Below are positions 1 through 14,471 of a stretch of 64,000 nucleotides of DNA, piece by piece (the first letter of the stretch is position 1; each line of letters begins with the position of its first letter). Both the position numbers and the translations under genes were made by a program. The notes beneath the pieces are model-generated. The model was given only the letters and a program-made list of their open reading frames with translations. It ran no database searches and was not told where the DNA came from. The stretch is from Chrysomallon squamiferum (lineage: Eukaryota > Mollusca > Gastropoda > Neomphalida > Peltospiridae): NCBI GenBank assembly GCA_012295275.1, contig CM022672.1, positions 13,930,495-13,994,494 of the forward strand, written 5' to 3'.

Positions 1-106
1 TTACGCATCAGCATTTCGTACAGTGAATTAAGATATTATTTGACTTTTATAACCTTTCCAGGTTTTCTCTCTGCAAGGACGCTCCTTTTAAATTTCACAG
101 AGATTT

Positions 107-141
<35 letters not shown>

Positions 142-634
142 CAAAAGAGAAATCTAATATCTCATTTCCGCACTGTATAAATCACGACTGCTGCAATAGA
201 GCACGTGCTGTAGTATGTAGTTTGTTTATTTTAATAAAGTTTTACCCTTTAAATTTGTCTTTGTGAGCTAATTTTTATTCTATTTTTTTTTATTATTTAT
301 ACAAAATGCATTATTATCAATTAAGTTTTTATTATTATTATTATTAATTAATTAAAAAATGGTTATTTTCTAACTTTTATATAAATGTAGAAATTATTTT
401 CTGTATCTGTTTAAAATAAATAAATAAAAAAAAATATGAGAAGAAGAAGAAAAAAGAGGATATTTTACCGAAGGGTTTTAATAGATAATACTCACACATT
501 TCCGGAAAAGTAATATTAAAAACTTGAATAACAAAAATAAAATATATTATAACATTTAAAAAAATATATATATTTTTTTATTATTATTGTTTAAGAAGAA
601 AAAAAAAAAAACAACAAAAAAATAAACAAACAAA

Positions 635-671
<37 letters not shown>

Positions 672-2431
672 AAAAAGAAAAAGAAAACGAAAAATAAAAA
701 TAGGAAAATATAATATAAAATGAAACGAGATGAAATAAAATAAAATGTATGAATGAATGAATAAATAAATAAGAAAAATAATGAAATAAAATAAATAGAA
801 AGAAAGAAAATATAATACAGCTTTTTACTGTTAAAATAAATACGTAAACTTCATGTTTGTGGTGTATCATTGTTACTTTATGTCTCGAGTTGTTTTTCTT
901 TCATTATTATTTTTTATACGTATGGATTCGTTCTTTTGTTTATATCGTTCAGTGTTTCTTTCAGTAGAAATGGATAATATACATATATATATTGATTAAT
1001 TAATAACTTTTATTATATTTTGTTTATTTAATTACAAAGAAAATAATTGTCACATGAACGTATGTATTAAGTTTGAATTTTGGTTGTGGTAAATTACAAC
1101 GTAATAAACGAATAATACAAGATGTTATCTTATTAGTGACGTCTACTTTTGTTATTACATCATATAAATATTAGTTATTACAAACTGTATTCAGGGAATG
1201 ATTCTATTACAATTAAGAAAAAGCCACAGATTCCTGCGTGTTTCACGCACACACACAAACATACGTACAAAAATTCTTACAAATAATATGTTTCACGGTG
1301 TTGCAGTTTGTATAGTTGATATTTGTGAACAGCATTTTACAAATAATGGATTTTTTTCGACATCCACATATAAGATAAGATAAGGCGTTTACACAGTACT
1401 TACAAAACATTTATTTATCTGGGATGTTGTACATCAGAATATAATTATTATTGGCAGAAATTTTGAATAATGAATCTTCAGATTATAATTTTTTTTTATT
1501 ATTTATTTATTTTTTGAAAATGATTTTGAATAACTGACTGTGCATTCAGTCATGCAGGTTATAGTTTATAATCTTCATTTAAATAATAACTGGTGTACAT
1601 TTGCTTGTGGATTAACAAAGTATATTTCATAATAATTACATATTCTAATATAACGTACTTACAAATAATTCAGTATGATTCTAAATAAGTCTATATCTGA
1701 ACGTGCACGTTATGATTACATCAGCGTGGTTTGTGATAACTGGTATTTCTGTACACATACGTAATTATATTAGTGGTAGATTATGGATTGTTCGTATTGA
1801 ACAAAAATCTAAATGCTTATAAATAAATATATATGACAATAACTAAACACTGCCTGTATAAGGACATTTATTATATTGGAAGATATATATAATATACTAA
1901 ACTTACGAATAACGTATTATGATCAAAACAAATATGTATGTGTGTGGGTGTGTGTTTTTGTGTTTGTGTGAAGATAACGACTGTATTAATGACAGTTTTA
2001 AAAAACGGATACGTAATAATAATTTATATCGAACAGTGTAATATTTGTGAAGGGATTTAATTGTACTAAAAGTAGTTAATGATATGACGTAATCAGAAAC
2101 AATTCGTTATGAATAAGAATACTCGTGTGTGAATATATATTTATTGTAGTGTAAGTTTATTTACTACTAACTAGATATAATTCTTTTCTTGACATAAGGA
2201 ACATTTCACATGCTGGGTGTATAATTACATTTTATTTACTGAAAGTAAAGTGTACATTACATACTAAATATTTACGCATGCTTGTTAAGTTATAGTATAA
2301 ATAACAACTGATACAGACTGTGGTATATTTGCCTTTGATATATATATATATATACACAAACGATATTTAACAGCTTTTTATGCACATTCAATGATAGCGG
2401 AATGTAATAATATATATATATATATACTTAC
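1..2431. other. Presumed first intron of the NIDO gene (partial)
   Basis: This stretch lies downstream of the NIDO-exon donor on the minus strand. It is AT-rich, with a T-run at 111-141, an A-rich stretch at 595-690 and short TA and GT runs. I looked for a continuation of the NIDO domain and found no supported exon. The short ORFs here are low-complexity readings. Confidence 0.5.
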
Positions 2432-2659
2432 AAATAATTTATTATGACTCTTGTTGAAGAAAGGGAAGCTGATATTGAGAAGAACTCTCCCAGAGCCTCC
2501 GTCGTCCGTAGCTTCTGTCGCTTTGTCTCCGTGCGTGGCGTTGAAAGGGAAGAACTGTGAGAGTGGCAGTGCTGACGTCACGGGTAGCAGGCACGTTAGA
2601 ACTAGCACTATGATGGGGGGCACTCGGCGCTTTCGAGTTGAGAAAACATTTGAACACAT
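2432..2659 (-). CDS. First coding exon of a secreted NIDO-domain protein (SNED1/nidogen-like)
   Basis: The exon runs from an ATG at 2659 to a strong donor (TTT|gtaagt, gt at 2431-2430) and codes 76 residues in phase 0. It opens with a basic stretch (RKRR), then a hydrophobic core (PPIIVLVLTCLLPVTSA), a typical signal peptide with likely cleavage after SA. Next comes the start of a NIDO domain: LSQFFPF, then DDGGSG, then FPFF. These match the FYPFG...DDGSSG...PFPFFG pattern that opens the domain in SNED1, nidogen and alpha-tectorin, and DDGGSG is as I remember it from SNED1. Three N-glycosylation sequons (NAT, NIS, NKS) support secretion. The expected next segment (V-N-N-N-G-x-I-S-F) was not found in the 2.4 kb left of it, so the intron is long and the rest lies outside the window. 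A role as an extracellular-matrix or apical protein is inferred from the family. The exact family member cannot be told from one exon. Confidence 0.75.
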
Positions 2660-3711
2660 TATAATCAAAAATCAGCATAGGGGAGCGGATTGTCGTTCCA
2701 CATTTGTATTCTCCCTTAAGCCGCTCTGTCATGTCGCCAGCTGGGTCGAGTGAGACAGCGTTCCCGAGTTCCTGTCCCTCCGACCCCCCAGCACACTCAT
2801 CACTAGGTCCGTGCCTATGTTTGTCGATTATCCGACACACGGTTAAAAAGTAATGAAATCAAGCACACAAATATCATAGAACATAATCCTCGGCAAAGGT
2901 ATCCATTACGTTGCGTAGTGTGCTTCGTTGTAAATTCAGAATAATAATTTTATATATAATAAATGATATTAATAATAACAACAGAGAATAACCTGTACTG
3001 AAATCCCGTTCTGAGAACTTAATCTTTCCTCAATACGTAGTTCTCACAGAATGAGTGACTGCACACACTGAACTGAAACTGGGTCAGCTGTGTTCGTATT
3101 GTACAGTGGGTGTGGTCCCTTCTACAGCCGACCCCCCGGGTTAAAACAAAAATCTGACTCAACAGTCGTTGATCTAGTCATAATTTATACTCACATTTAA
3201 AATTTCGTTGAATTTCCTTCATGGAATCGCGAGATATTAACAGTTATGTACTCACATAGGCGGAGAGAATTCCCCGGCTCGTCAATGAAATAGACAAATG
3301 TACTCATGACGTCAGGAGAGAAGCCTACACTGCTCGCGGGTCTATTTTGGTCTCGGTGTCAGGGGCGAGAACTCCAGTTTATCAACCTGTCAAATCCAAT
3401 CTTTGTCTTTCTGATTTACATGTTAAAGATGAACGCATAACTGTTCTTTCATGTTATAAACGTACCTTTCGGGCATAGTTAAGTTAAAAAAAAAAAAAAA
3501 AAAATAATAATAATAATAATAAAAAAAATAAAAATAAAATAAAATAAATAAAAAACAAAATAAAATAATAATAAAAAAAAAAATTAATTTTTTTTTTTTT
3601 TTTTAATTGCAAGATAAATTTCAGTCTAATTTCAAGTAAATAACTAAACATATATACTCTTATTATTTTTCCTTCTTCTTAAACCATATCGTCATATAAC
3701 AACAACAACAA

Positions 3712-3712
3712 C

Positions 3713-3771
<59 letters not shown>

Positions 3772-3781
3772 TAATAATAAT
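3712..3781. repeat. (TAA)n tract
   Basis: About 70 bases of TAA repeats with one TAAA interruption. Confidence 0.95.
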
Positions 3782-4451
3782 ATACAAACAAGATGAAAGA
3801 TAAGAAAAGCAACAACATTAACAACAACAACAACAACAACAACAATAATAGCAACAACAGCATTAATTTATACTGTGGTTTGTATTAAGTATTGGAACGC
3901 TAACCCAAATATTTTTATTTCAAAAGAATTCAATTTTTCAGTATAATAATTTAAAATTTTCAGTTTTTCCATTTTGTTTCTTCTGCTACTAGTAATGTAT
4001 ATAATAGTAGATGTTGTTGCTGGTTTTGTTGCCGTTGCATAATAATGTTGCATATTTGTTAATAAAACAGCCTTTCTATGGGTAGGTACGTATATAATAA
4101 AACAGTTTGCTTTGAAGCAACAGGTTTTCGCATGTATGTGTAATCGTTTAATAATATAACATATAAACTGACATAAAAATTGTTAAAACTGAGATGTCTA
4201 TTAAACAGTTACTGTATATTATTAGTTCATTAACAGTTTTTAAATGCTATTGTATATGTGGCTGCGTATGTGTGTATGATCTAGTTATATCATCATTATC
4301 ATAATCATCATTTGTTGTTGTTGTTGTTATTATTATTATCTGAGAGACGTATCAATTGTCTAACTGTAAAATAATATATTTTTTGAACTTTAAAATTTAC
4401 TTCATTCAGATGAAATATATTGGACAAATGTTATTCTGATAAATAAAATCC

Positions 4452-4492
<41 letters not shown>

Positions 4493-5176
4493 TATATGCG
4501 TACAGACAGATATTCAGACATATAGACATATCGACATACATAAACATACATATACACTTATACACATATACATATGCGCACACACTCACACACACATACA
4601 CACACACACACACACACATACATACATACATACGTACGTACATACACAGACGCGGACATACATACTAATATAATGTAAAGTGAATGTCACCGATACTCGT
4701 GCGTGACTTTTCTGCACTGATACGACTGCCAGGCATTACACAGCATTCTCGTTCCTACGCCGCATCAGTGTTTGGCTGCGAGTTGTGTGTGATGCAGTTT
4801 ATCTTTATTTGTGTTCAAGTGAAATGCTGTATCTTTGCTATCTGAAATGTCGTTTAGATCTGCACGCAAACAGCAAGCAGCACTCGACAAGGGGCTGCAG
4901 AGACGTTAACAGCAGCACGATTAGATAGCAACGACGGCAATAATATATATATCCAAATTAAATGATTACGTCATAATGATTACGTCTAACGCAGAAACGC
5001 ACACACCCGGACGCATGCAAACACAAACGAGACAGACGCACACACAGAAAAAAAAAAAAAAAACACACATACAGACGACATACAAACAAACGCAAAAATA
5101 GCTAGCCTTTATTTGTTGACGCCCATCAATTCTGAAAAAAAGTCATGATTACCAGCACAAGCAGCAGTAGTAACAA

Positions 5177-5177
5177 C

Positions 5178-5238
<61 letters not shown>
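5177..5238. repeat. (TAA)n tract
   Basis: Perfect TAA repeats, preceded by CAG/CAA triplets. Confidence 0.95.
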
Positions 5239-5239
<1 letters not shown>

Positions 5240-5379
5240 TATGGTATTGGCGGTGTAGTTAATAAAATTGAATCATAAGTAACTAATCTTCGGTTTTAAA
5301 AGGATTAGTATATGGAAGTCAGGCTTTAATTATTACTATTATCATTATTTATTTACTTATTTGTTTGTTTCTCTGTGTT

Positions 5380-5380
<1 letters not shown>

Positions 5381-5464
<84 letters not shown>
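5381..5464. repeat. (CT)n microsatellite, 84 bp
   Basis: Uninterrupted CT dinucleotide tract. Confidence 0.97.
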
Positions 5465-5466
<2 letters not shown>

Positions 5467-6394
5467 ATGTTTTATTTATTTATTAGTTCTTACACGAGTA
5501 TTCGATTATTATTTAAACGGTAAATATCCCAGAGGTATATCATTCAATGTATTAATTTTATGGTTTGATTCTCAGTCACAAGTTCAGGAATCGATTAAGC
5601 ATTTAATAGTCTCAATAAACCACAATATATCATTACATAACCACATGAACTTAGATCGACATACACTTAATTTTTAAATCATATACACAAGAGCATATTA
5701 TATATATATAGGTTGTGGGTTTTTTGGGGGGGGGTTCACAAAAGAGAAAATTATAATAATTATACACATGAAATAATTTTTTTTTTTAAACGTTCAATAA
5801 CTTTTATGTTCGTCCGTTTTATGATTTCTTACAGTGAGTTTTGTGTCAGCGCTTTTACGATTATCGAAGTCGTGCTCATGGTCGTGCTCATAGATACAGA
5901 GACACACGTATTTACACATTTTAATGAAAACCACCATATCAAACCCACTTTGCTCAAGTGTCCACATTGTTGAAGTCATGATAAAGAACAGCATGGCCGC
6001 AGAGCCACTGTTAAATCATATTTGAACTGCATGACGAGTATTTTTCTGTCAGAGCTGAGAACTGGGTGTGGACACGAAGATCTTGAGCTGAACTGAATCG
6101 TGATAGCAGGGCTCGCAATTAGTGGCTGCTTTAGACGCACATTATTAAAGACGCCGTCGTGTGTGGTAAGAAATGCCACAAACTGATCCATTAGAGGTGC
6201 CTGATTTATCAGTATTTACTGATCAGTGCTTTACAATGTTGAGGGTTTGGTTCTTTTGTTGTTCTTATTAATTTTATTTATTCATTTTGAATATTTTTTT
6301 AATTTGTTTGTTTGATTTTTTTTTTATCTGTATTCATTCATGTGTGTATTTATGTATGTATATATGTATATGTATATGTATATATCTGTCGTGT

Positions 6395-6436
<42 letters not shown>

Positions 6437-7270
6437 TATAATAACGTATTTCATCTAGAGATTTACGTTTATCAAAAATTGTTGACATCGAAACGTTTTG
6501 AAAATTTTTTTGCTGTTTTGATTAATTTGTAATCTCCAAAGACATTTCATTTTTGCCACAGTGTAAGGAAACACGCATAAAACTGATTTTGGTGTTATCC
6601 TTCATCACATTTGCAAAAAAAAAAAAAATAGTCCTTATGAACAATTATCTGTGCTTTCAGCATTCAAAAATCAGAACCCACCCTCCACATGTCCATGACT
6701 GAATATTATTTATGTACGATACTCGTGGTTTCTAAGCACAAAGTACAAGCTGACCGTCTGTAAGATTAAATATCTCTTGGCAGTCATATTAAAATGGCCA
6801 GATACACCTTGTGATGAACTAATTGTAAGAATGTATACGCCCTAACTTAGTTGGCACTTAACAAATTTTTTTTTTTAATAGCGGGAAAATGGGACTTATA
6901 ATTCATCTGTTTTCGTAATATACAACAAAATAATAATAATAATAATAATAATTAAAATAAAATTAGCATAAAAGTTGTAAAAAGTAGATATTGTTAAGTT
7001 TTCATAACTTTCGAAATTAAATTAAATATAAAAATAACAATAAAGAAAATTATACGTATATATAAAAAACATACATATATATAATTGGTAATTTTCATGA
7101 CACTGAACATTAAAATTAAATTTAAAAATACCAATTTAAAACGATGCAACTATAGCTGAATAATTTTTAAATGTTAAAACTCAAATGCAATTTAAAATAA
7201 TAACTGAAAAAACCCAACCAGTTAGCTCTTTTTATCATTATTTCTTTTGCATATGAAATTTAATTTAAAA

Positions 7271-7370
7271 ATAATAATTGGTTTATTTTTATAACTTTCA
7301 GAAGTTAAATTTAATTTAAAATAATAATTGGTTTATTTTTATAACTTTCAGAAGTTAAATTTAATTTAAA
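7271..7370. repeat. Perfect 50-bp tandem duplication within a diverged minisatellite
   Basis: The 50 bases at 7271-7320 (beginning ataataattggtttattt) are repeated exactly at 7321-7370. Diverged copies of the same motif (taactttc...gaaattaaa) can be traced back to about 7000, so the array is older than the last duplication. Confidence 0.9.
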
Positions 7371-8124
7371 ATAATATAAAAAAACACACAAAAAAACCCA
7401 ACATAATTGCTGTATAATGGTCAATCCTTATATCATTCCAACCTAAAATTTGTTTTAAAAAGCTAACACCTGTTTATACCGTTCTTTTATTTTCTATACA
7501 TTCAAATATAAAAAATTGCAATAAAAAAAAACGAAAATAACATTAATATCTTTTTTCTTTTTTTTTTTTTTTTTTTTTGTAACTACACGTTCTTTTAACG
7601 GATCAGTTTCTCAACAATACCCAAGATTTCCTTTCTTTTTCTTTTTTTTTTTCTTTTTTGTTCTGTTTTTTTACGATCACCCGTATTTCGCTTTGCTCGA
7701 GCAACGCCAAACGTCAGACAATCAAGAGCGATACGTCTAAACGGTCAAACAACACCAAAAAAAAGAGGTTTTTTAAATGCGAGTGGACGATGCTTGAAAT
7801 GCAATTTCACTGGCCACCGGATACACCTGGTGACGACTTATTTTCGTCTGACATTACTTCTGCTATCCGAGCGCGGCCGTACGTCTGGTCACCAAGGCAT
7901 TGAGAGCGTCAGGGCGTGGTCGGTTTAACCGTATTCATGCATAACCTAATAATGTAACATGAAACCGTTATCGCCTACCCCCTGGGTGCCCTTGCAAGCG
8001 AGATAGAGACCGGGGCCGTACGAAGCCGGTGTCAGTTAAATGCAGCAGGTTAAAACAAGATTTATTGTCCAATACAGGTTATGGTCTTCATTTTTTTTTT
8101 TTTTTTTTTTTTTTTTGAATCTCC

Positions 8125-8158
<34 letters not shown>

Positions 8159-10190
8159 ATGTGTGTGTGTTTCTGTACGTGTTTATGTGTGAATGGGTGG
8201 GAGAAGTGATGTATGTAATTATAATAATTATCCTCTGTGAACATTTAAAACATTTACATACTCACGCACAGCGAGACACTCGATTTGAACAATTATGATT
8301 CAAATTTACGCATTACCACAGTAACATTTAGGAGAGGCATGGAGGTGTATAGTTTGAACAAATATAATAATAATAATAAAAAAAAAGTAATATAATAAAA
8401 ATAATAATAAATATAATAATAAAATAATAATAATAATAATACTAATAATAATGATAATAATAATGATAATGATGATGATGGTAATGACTATGATGATAAA
8501 GATGAATATGACGATGATATTTATGGTGATTATGATGATAATAACGATAATGATTAAAATAATTTAACGTTTTCAGATTGCTTTGATAATTTACGTCATT
8601 AACTAACTACAGATTAAATAAAAACTGAGGAAAAAATAACAGTTTTAACACCCATTAAAACCATTTAACTGATACTCTCATATCTTTAATATTAGACAGA
8701 TATCTTAACATTTATTTTATCTTTTTCTATTTCATTATTCGAAAATACTTCGAGGTTATCTTCGAAAACTCAGCTACATTTTTATCAGCGCTAGTTAGTA
8801 GTCAGTCAGTTTTCTTTCCTTAACCAGTGCAAAACGAGTGGTTTTTTTCAAAGACCGTTTACGAATTTGTTAAAAGATTCACATAAAATAACTCTTGCTG
8901 GTGGTAATCAACAGGATAAATCTGCAGACTGTCGACAGGGGACTTCCTCTCTCCTTACTCTCTCGTTACACACGCTCGTAACAGCAGCACCTGATATTAT
9001 TAATAATAAATTACATTTAGGTTTCATATATTTATTCATAGCTTCATAATGTATCCGAAACCCTGCAAAAAATAAATTGAAATACTTTTTAACGGATTCG
9101 CTTCTTTTTTTTTTTTTTTTTTTTTTGTCGGGATAGACCAGCCCGTCAGAGGTTCAGAGCCTTTGTGCTTGGAATATGTAAGTAAAGACGCAATGACAGA
9201 AGTATTTATGTTATGTTGCGCGAACATAAGAAACGGCTAAAATGTAAGGACACCCAACAATTTGACTAAGAGAAGATACTGGCATGCGAAAACTGACAAT
9301 TCGCCTCGGGCAGAGATATGTACTGTGATGCAGACCTTGGCAGGGAGGGATTTAAAAATAATAATAATAATAATGGTAACAGTAACGAAATAAAGCTTGA
9401 AAAACAATAACAAAAATAATACACATTAAAAAAACTTGTGAATATTTTCAGTTTGCACCTGCCCTATTACACGTAGTCCGTTTTCAGATACATAAATTCT
9501 TGTTGTTGTTGTTGTTGTTAGTGGTGGTGGTGGTGGTAATGGTAATGTTATTGTTGCTGACTTTATTGTAGTTTCTTGATTGCTGTTATTATTGTTGTTG
9601 TTGTTGTCATTGTCGTCATCTTCGTTATTGTAATGTTCTTTTACTGAACTTGTTTCTTGAATACTAATTATTGATATTGTTGTTGGTGGTGGTGGTGTTG
9701 GTGTTGTTGGATGTAATAAGGTATATATATCATAACTTGCTGACAAAGAATTTTTAATATTTGCTTGTTTAACCTTTGTGCTAATGTTGTTATTACATAA
9801 ACATTGTTTGTTTATTTGTTTATTAATTTATTAATTTATTATTTTAAGACAGACTGAATGTCAAAGAGTACGTATTTATCAAAGACCTGGTTTGGCTTTC
9901 AGGGCTGTAAGAAAGTGTAGGTAAAAGATTCGTTTTCGTTGTTAAAAAAAAAAAAAAAAAAAAAAGAGAAAGAATAACTAGAAAAACACAGCTGCAGACT
10001 TCTACTCTCAAATATTTATTACACCGGAAGCGATTAATATTAAAATATTCTAAGGTGTTGACGCTAAACGTATATTAATTTCATTTTAATTTTAAAATTG
10101 TGATTAGATTTCGAAATATTTCCATTCTTCCTTTATTTCTCATTTCGCTTCTTTTTTTTTTTTTTTTTTTTTTCTTCTTTTACTCTCCTC

Positions 10191-10215
10191 CTGTCTGTCT
10201 GTCTGTCTGCCTGCC

Positions 10216-10254
<39 letters not shown>

Positions 10255-10280
10255 TTGACTGCCTGCCTGCCCGTCTGTTT
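10191..10280. repeat. (CTGT)n tetranucleotide tract with CTGC variants
   Basis: About 90 bases of CTGT units with interspersed CTGC and GTTT variants. Confidence 0.95.
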
Positions 10281-10812
10281 GTTTATCTTACCTGTTATTC
10301 GTTTTAAAGCCACATTAATTTACGAAAAAGAAAATATATTATTGTTACAAACATTTGTTATCTCTGTCAGTTTTTAAAACGCGACGGACAGAAATTGCTG
10401 TACGAAGCAAACCGCACACTTCCTTATAAACATTAAAAACGACACATACAAGAAAAAAAATGCCCCTCACCATTTGTTTTATTTACGGTTTATTATGGCG
10501 ACGTTGTCTTTCCATCCATCATTCTGTCAGTTAGGTAACTTGCTTGTCCGAAGGACGCCGTGGTTGTCATAGCTAGGGGCAAAACAAAAAAAAAAAAAAA
10601 AAAAAAAAAAAAGGAGGGGGGGGGGCGGAGAAGAAAGAAAGTTAAAACTGTACCAGTATTTATCTTTTAACTGCTAAGAACAAAATAATTTAATTTATCA
10701 AAATGTGAAAAGAATATAACATAATCTTTTTTTTTTCTTCTTTGTTATTGTTGTTTCTCAGAATTTGTTTTTGTTTTACTTTGTTTTCCTTCTTTTTATT
10801 AATTAATTAATC

Positions 10813-10869
<57 letters not shown>
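10813..10869. repeat. (TTA)n tract
   Basis: Perfect TTA repeats. Confidence 0.95.
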
Positions 10870-11129
10870 TTTGTTGTTGTTATTTTTTTTTTCTTTAATG
10901 TTTTGTTTGCTTGCATTCTGACGAACGAAATAGGCACTTTAGTGTTTCAGTATTTGTTGTAGTGTTGCTAGACGTACAGTTCTTTCAGTTATTACATTTG
11001 TTAAAGTGATGTTGTTCCTGACGTCGAGAGTTTCGGACACCACCCTTCCCCGTTCCTGGTTATGTTGTTTTCCATTTTTGGAAGTACGATTTCCGAGAAT
11101 TCTCGCTCATTCAAAAAAAAAAAAAAAAA

Positions 11130-11179
<50 letters not shown>

Positions 11180-11535
11180 ATAAAATAAATAAAAATAAAA
11201 TGAAATAAAAAATAAAAATAAAAATAAATAAATAAATAAATATAAAAAACAAATAAATCCATCAGATATATGCCTATAATATTGATTTATACAAACTGAC
11301 GGGAGGAGGAGAAATAATAACTATGAAAATCGTTAATCAACAGACAATTGTGCTGTGTTCATGTTTGCACTATTTTTACCGATTTCAATAAATAAACAAA
11401 TAAATAAATAAATATGAGAAATAAATAAAAAGAAATATGAACATAATATAAACGAAAATAGGATTTTAGTGTGGCAGATGAAACTGCATACCAAAATATA
11501 ACCATTTACTGAATGAAAACATTTGAAACACAAAC

Positions 11536-11584
<49 letters not shown>
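11536..11584. repeat. (TAA)n tract
   Basis: Perfect TAA repeats followed by a C-run. Confidence 0.95.
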
Positions 11585-11585
<1 letters not shown>

Positions 11586-12228
11586 TAACCCCCCCCCAAA
11601 AAAACAACCTTGAACTATTTTTATTTAAACGCTAGGGTTAATAATTACAACGCAGTAAACATCATTATTTTATCTTGTTAGATTTTTACATCAGCGCGTT
11701 TGACCGCGTTATGTGTTTCACATTAATCGTTTACACCGTTTCAGTACGACGTGATACATCTGAACTGGTTTTTTAAAAGCTCTACGCGAAGCTATTCTGA
11801 TTTACACATCAGCAAAAACTCGACTCATCTTTACTGTTACCGCCCTCGGCCAGCAAACACTGGGAGCCCTGAATTGAATGACAAATGAACCAAGCCGACT
11901 TTCCGTTATATATATAACGTCCAAAAATAGCACGCTCTATTTCTCTACATCATCGCGGCGCGCATATTTATTTCCCATTGTGATTCGGTTATCGACTGTG
12001 TATTTTTGCGCGTTCAATGAATGGCGGTGTTTGCTGTAGAATACAACTGATGTTTTCACTAGTTCGGTACTAAAAGCTGGATTATGAAAACGTGACAAAG
12101 TCAAAGGGTGTAATTTAATATCCACAGCTGGTTCTGGTCACGTTCTTGCAAATTGCATATTCGTCAATGTGTTGGTTTTCTCATCAAAAAAAAAGTGTTT
12201 TGGGTAGTCAATTTATGTGTGTAATTTG

Positions 12229-12231
<3 letters not shown>

Positions 12232-12301
<70 letters not shown>
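12232..12301. repeat. (GA)n microsatellite, 70 bp
   Basis: Uninterrupted GA tract, opposite orientation to the CT tract at 5381. Confidence 0.97.
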
Positions 12302-12303
<2 letters not shown>

Positions 12304-14117
12304 ATTACATTAATATATACATTTTAAACTCACCATTTATAAAGAATAAAATAAAATTATAGAAATATCCATGTAAAAATAATAAAAATTAACATTTACT
12401 TAGATATTTGAATTTTGATTGATTTATTTATTAATATATTTGGTTTGTTTTTACTTGCATAATTATAATACGTTTTTTCAGAAAGAAAAATTGTATCTGT
12501 TTTAAATCTGAAATATCATATCAGTCGAAATTTATATTTATTTAAGTGCAAATTCGTTTCTGCCTTTTAGTTTATTTCGGTTACCTTTTTATTTACATTT
12601 CTTTTTCCTTCTAAAATGTTAAGGAAAACGATTACTGACAATTTTATATTTTTCTTTATTAAACTTTACTGGAAAATAAAATAAAAGGACAAAAGACAAG
12701 CAATAATTATAACTAATTAAACTAAATAAGGTAACAAAATAAATATAACTGTCAGCTGAGAAGGATAGACTAAAAATGTAATTTTTAAGATATTTTGTCG
12801 ATATTTATAAATTATTTTAGATTCTTTGTAATTTGTTATATTTGACAAAGAATACATTTTTTTTGGATGTTTCTAAATACAAATACTTTGAAGTTTCTCT
12901 CAATAAATAATAAATTATTATTTGTAGTTACGCTGATCTTTGGGGGACATAATTATGTAGTCGATACCAAACGTTTTTCTTGCCATGTAATATACACTTG
13001 ATAAGACAGATCTTGTTGTATCCATAGAAAAACGCAAAAAACGTCTCAAAACCAGACGTGGGATTTTGTTTCTCAGTTTTCAATTTTAATGTTAAAAAAA
13101 AGTTTAAAGAACGGTCAAATGAATCCAGCAGACATATATTATGTCTTCCAGCAAGTAAAGAAGAAGTATAAAATTACGTTTCTGTCCCTTTAATAGAGAT
13201 TACAAAAATTGTAATGATATGCATTGTCACAGTGGACTAGTTTATGGGTAAGTTACATAAGACTAAGGTTCAAATTTAGGTTGCACTGCATTTATTGGCC
13301 AGTGGATGAAATTAGAGGTAACACCCTCTATTCTTAACGTTATTTTCGTGTCATGGTGAGCAAATATACATTATAATTTTTTTGTTAGAAAAATCTTGAT
13401 GTTGAAAAACCTGACACACACTTCGGTTACCGGAGATCTGTTTGTTTAATACAAACTTGACACCTGTTTGTTTTTTAACAAATATTTGTAATTTTATAAG
13501 CGAGGGTTTTTTTTTTACGAGCAAATTTGCAATCATTTAATGCATTTTTTTCGATAAGAACACAACAAATAAATTGCGAATTTTGATTTATGTTTGTTAT
13601 TTTGGACAAAGCGACTCCCTCAAAAATATAAATTATTATATATATATATATATATTTTTTTTTTATCAGTTTTAGTTATTACTGGTTTAATTATTTTTAC
13701 ACTAAAATTTCAGTCTTTGTTCACTGCCTGATACAAATCTAAAAACTAACTCAGACCACAATAATAATCACAACAAGAATGACAGCAGCGGGAAAGAACA
13801 AAAACAGTAATTTTTAATGGTTCTGTTAGTAACAGCAAAAATAACTGTTTATAATTGTTATTAATTATTTAATTTTACATACTGCAATTTCATTATCTGT
13901 ATTATAAATATTTTTATTTTGCTTCTTTTTTTTTTTTTTTTTTTTTTAAACTACTATTACTACTACTATTACTATAACCAACATCACCAAGATCACCAAA
14001 ACCATATGAAGTTATATTAAAACCTTTTTTAAAGACAATTTAGAAGTTTAAATTTGTTTTAAACGATATTTTCGGATTAATATTTATTTATTTATTTATT
14101 TGTTGTTGTTATTGTTG

Positions 14118-14168
<51 letters not shown>

Positions 14169-14358
14169 TAAAATATGGATATCGAAAGGAGCTGAAACAT
14201 TCCTTTACTTAGCCGACTTTCAATTTATTCATTTTTAACCAAATAAAAACATGAAAAAGAATGACAAAAAAAAAAAAAAAAAATAAAAAAAAGGAAAAAA
14301 AAAAAAAACGATAAAAAAGAGAAAGAATTACATAATAAGAAAGAGTGTGACAGAATGG

Positions 14359-14471
<113 letters not shown>

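Larger units (their letters stand above)
2660..5380. other. Upstream region of the NIDO gene; no gene recognised
   Basis: The interval 2660-3470 is much less AT-rich than its surroundings and abuts the start codon of the minus-strand NIDO exon, so it probably holds that gene's 5' UTR and promoter. A TATA-like stretch (tatataaaat on the minus strand, about 2950-2965) is the only core element I can see, and it is weak. Beyond it lie (TAA)n at 3712-3781, (TA)n and (CA)n at 4453-4640, a richer island at 4680-4930 with no good ORF, and (TAA)n at 5177-5238. Confidence 0.4.
5465..12231. other. Gene-free intergenic stretch with microsatellites and a few richer islands
   Basis: No exon chain or known domain was found on either strand. 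The stretch holds GT tracts (6394-6434, 8128-8156), a tandem 50-bp repeat (7271-7370), a CTGT/CTGC tetranucleotide tract (10191-10280), TTA and TAA tracts, and long A or T runs. Islands of more balanced composition sit at about 5980-6200, 7680-8045, 8860-8995, 9110-9340, 10370-10570 and 11690-12180. They might be regulatory elements or decayed transposons; the sequence alone does not decide. Confidence 0.45.
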
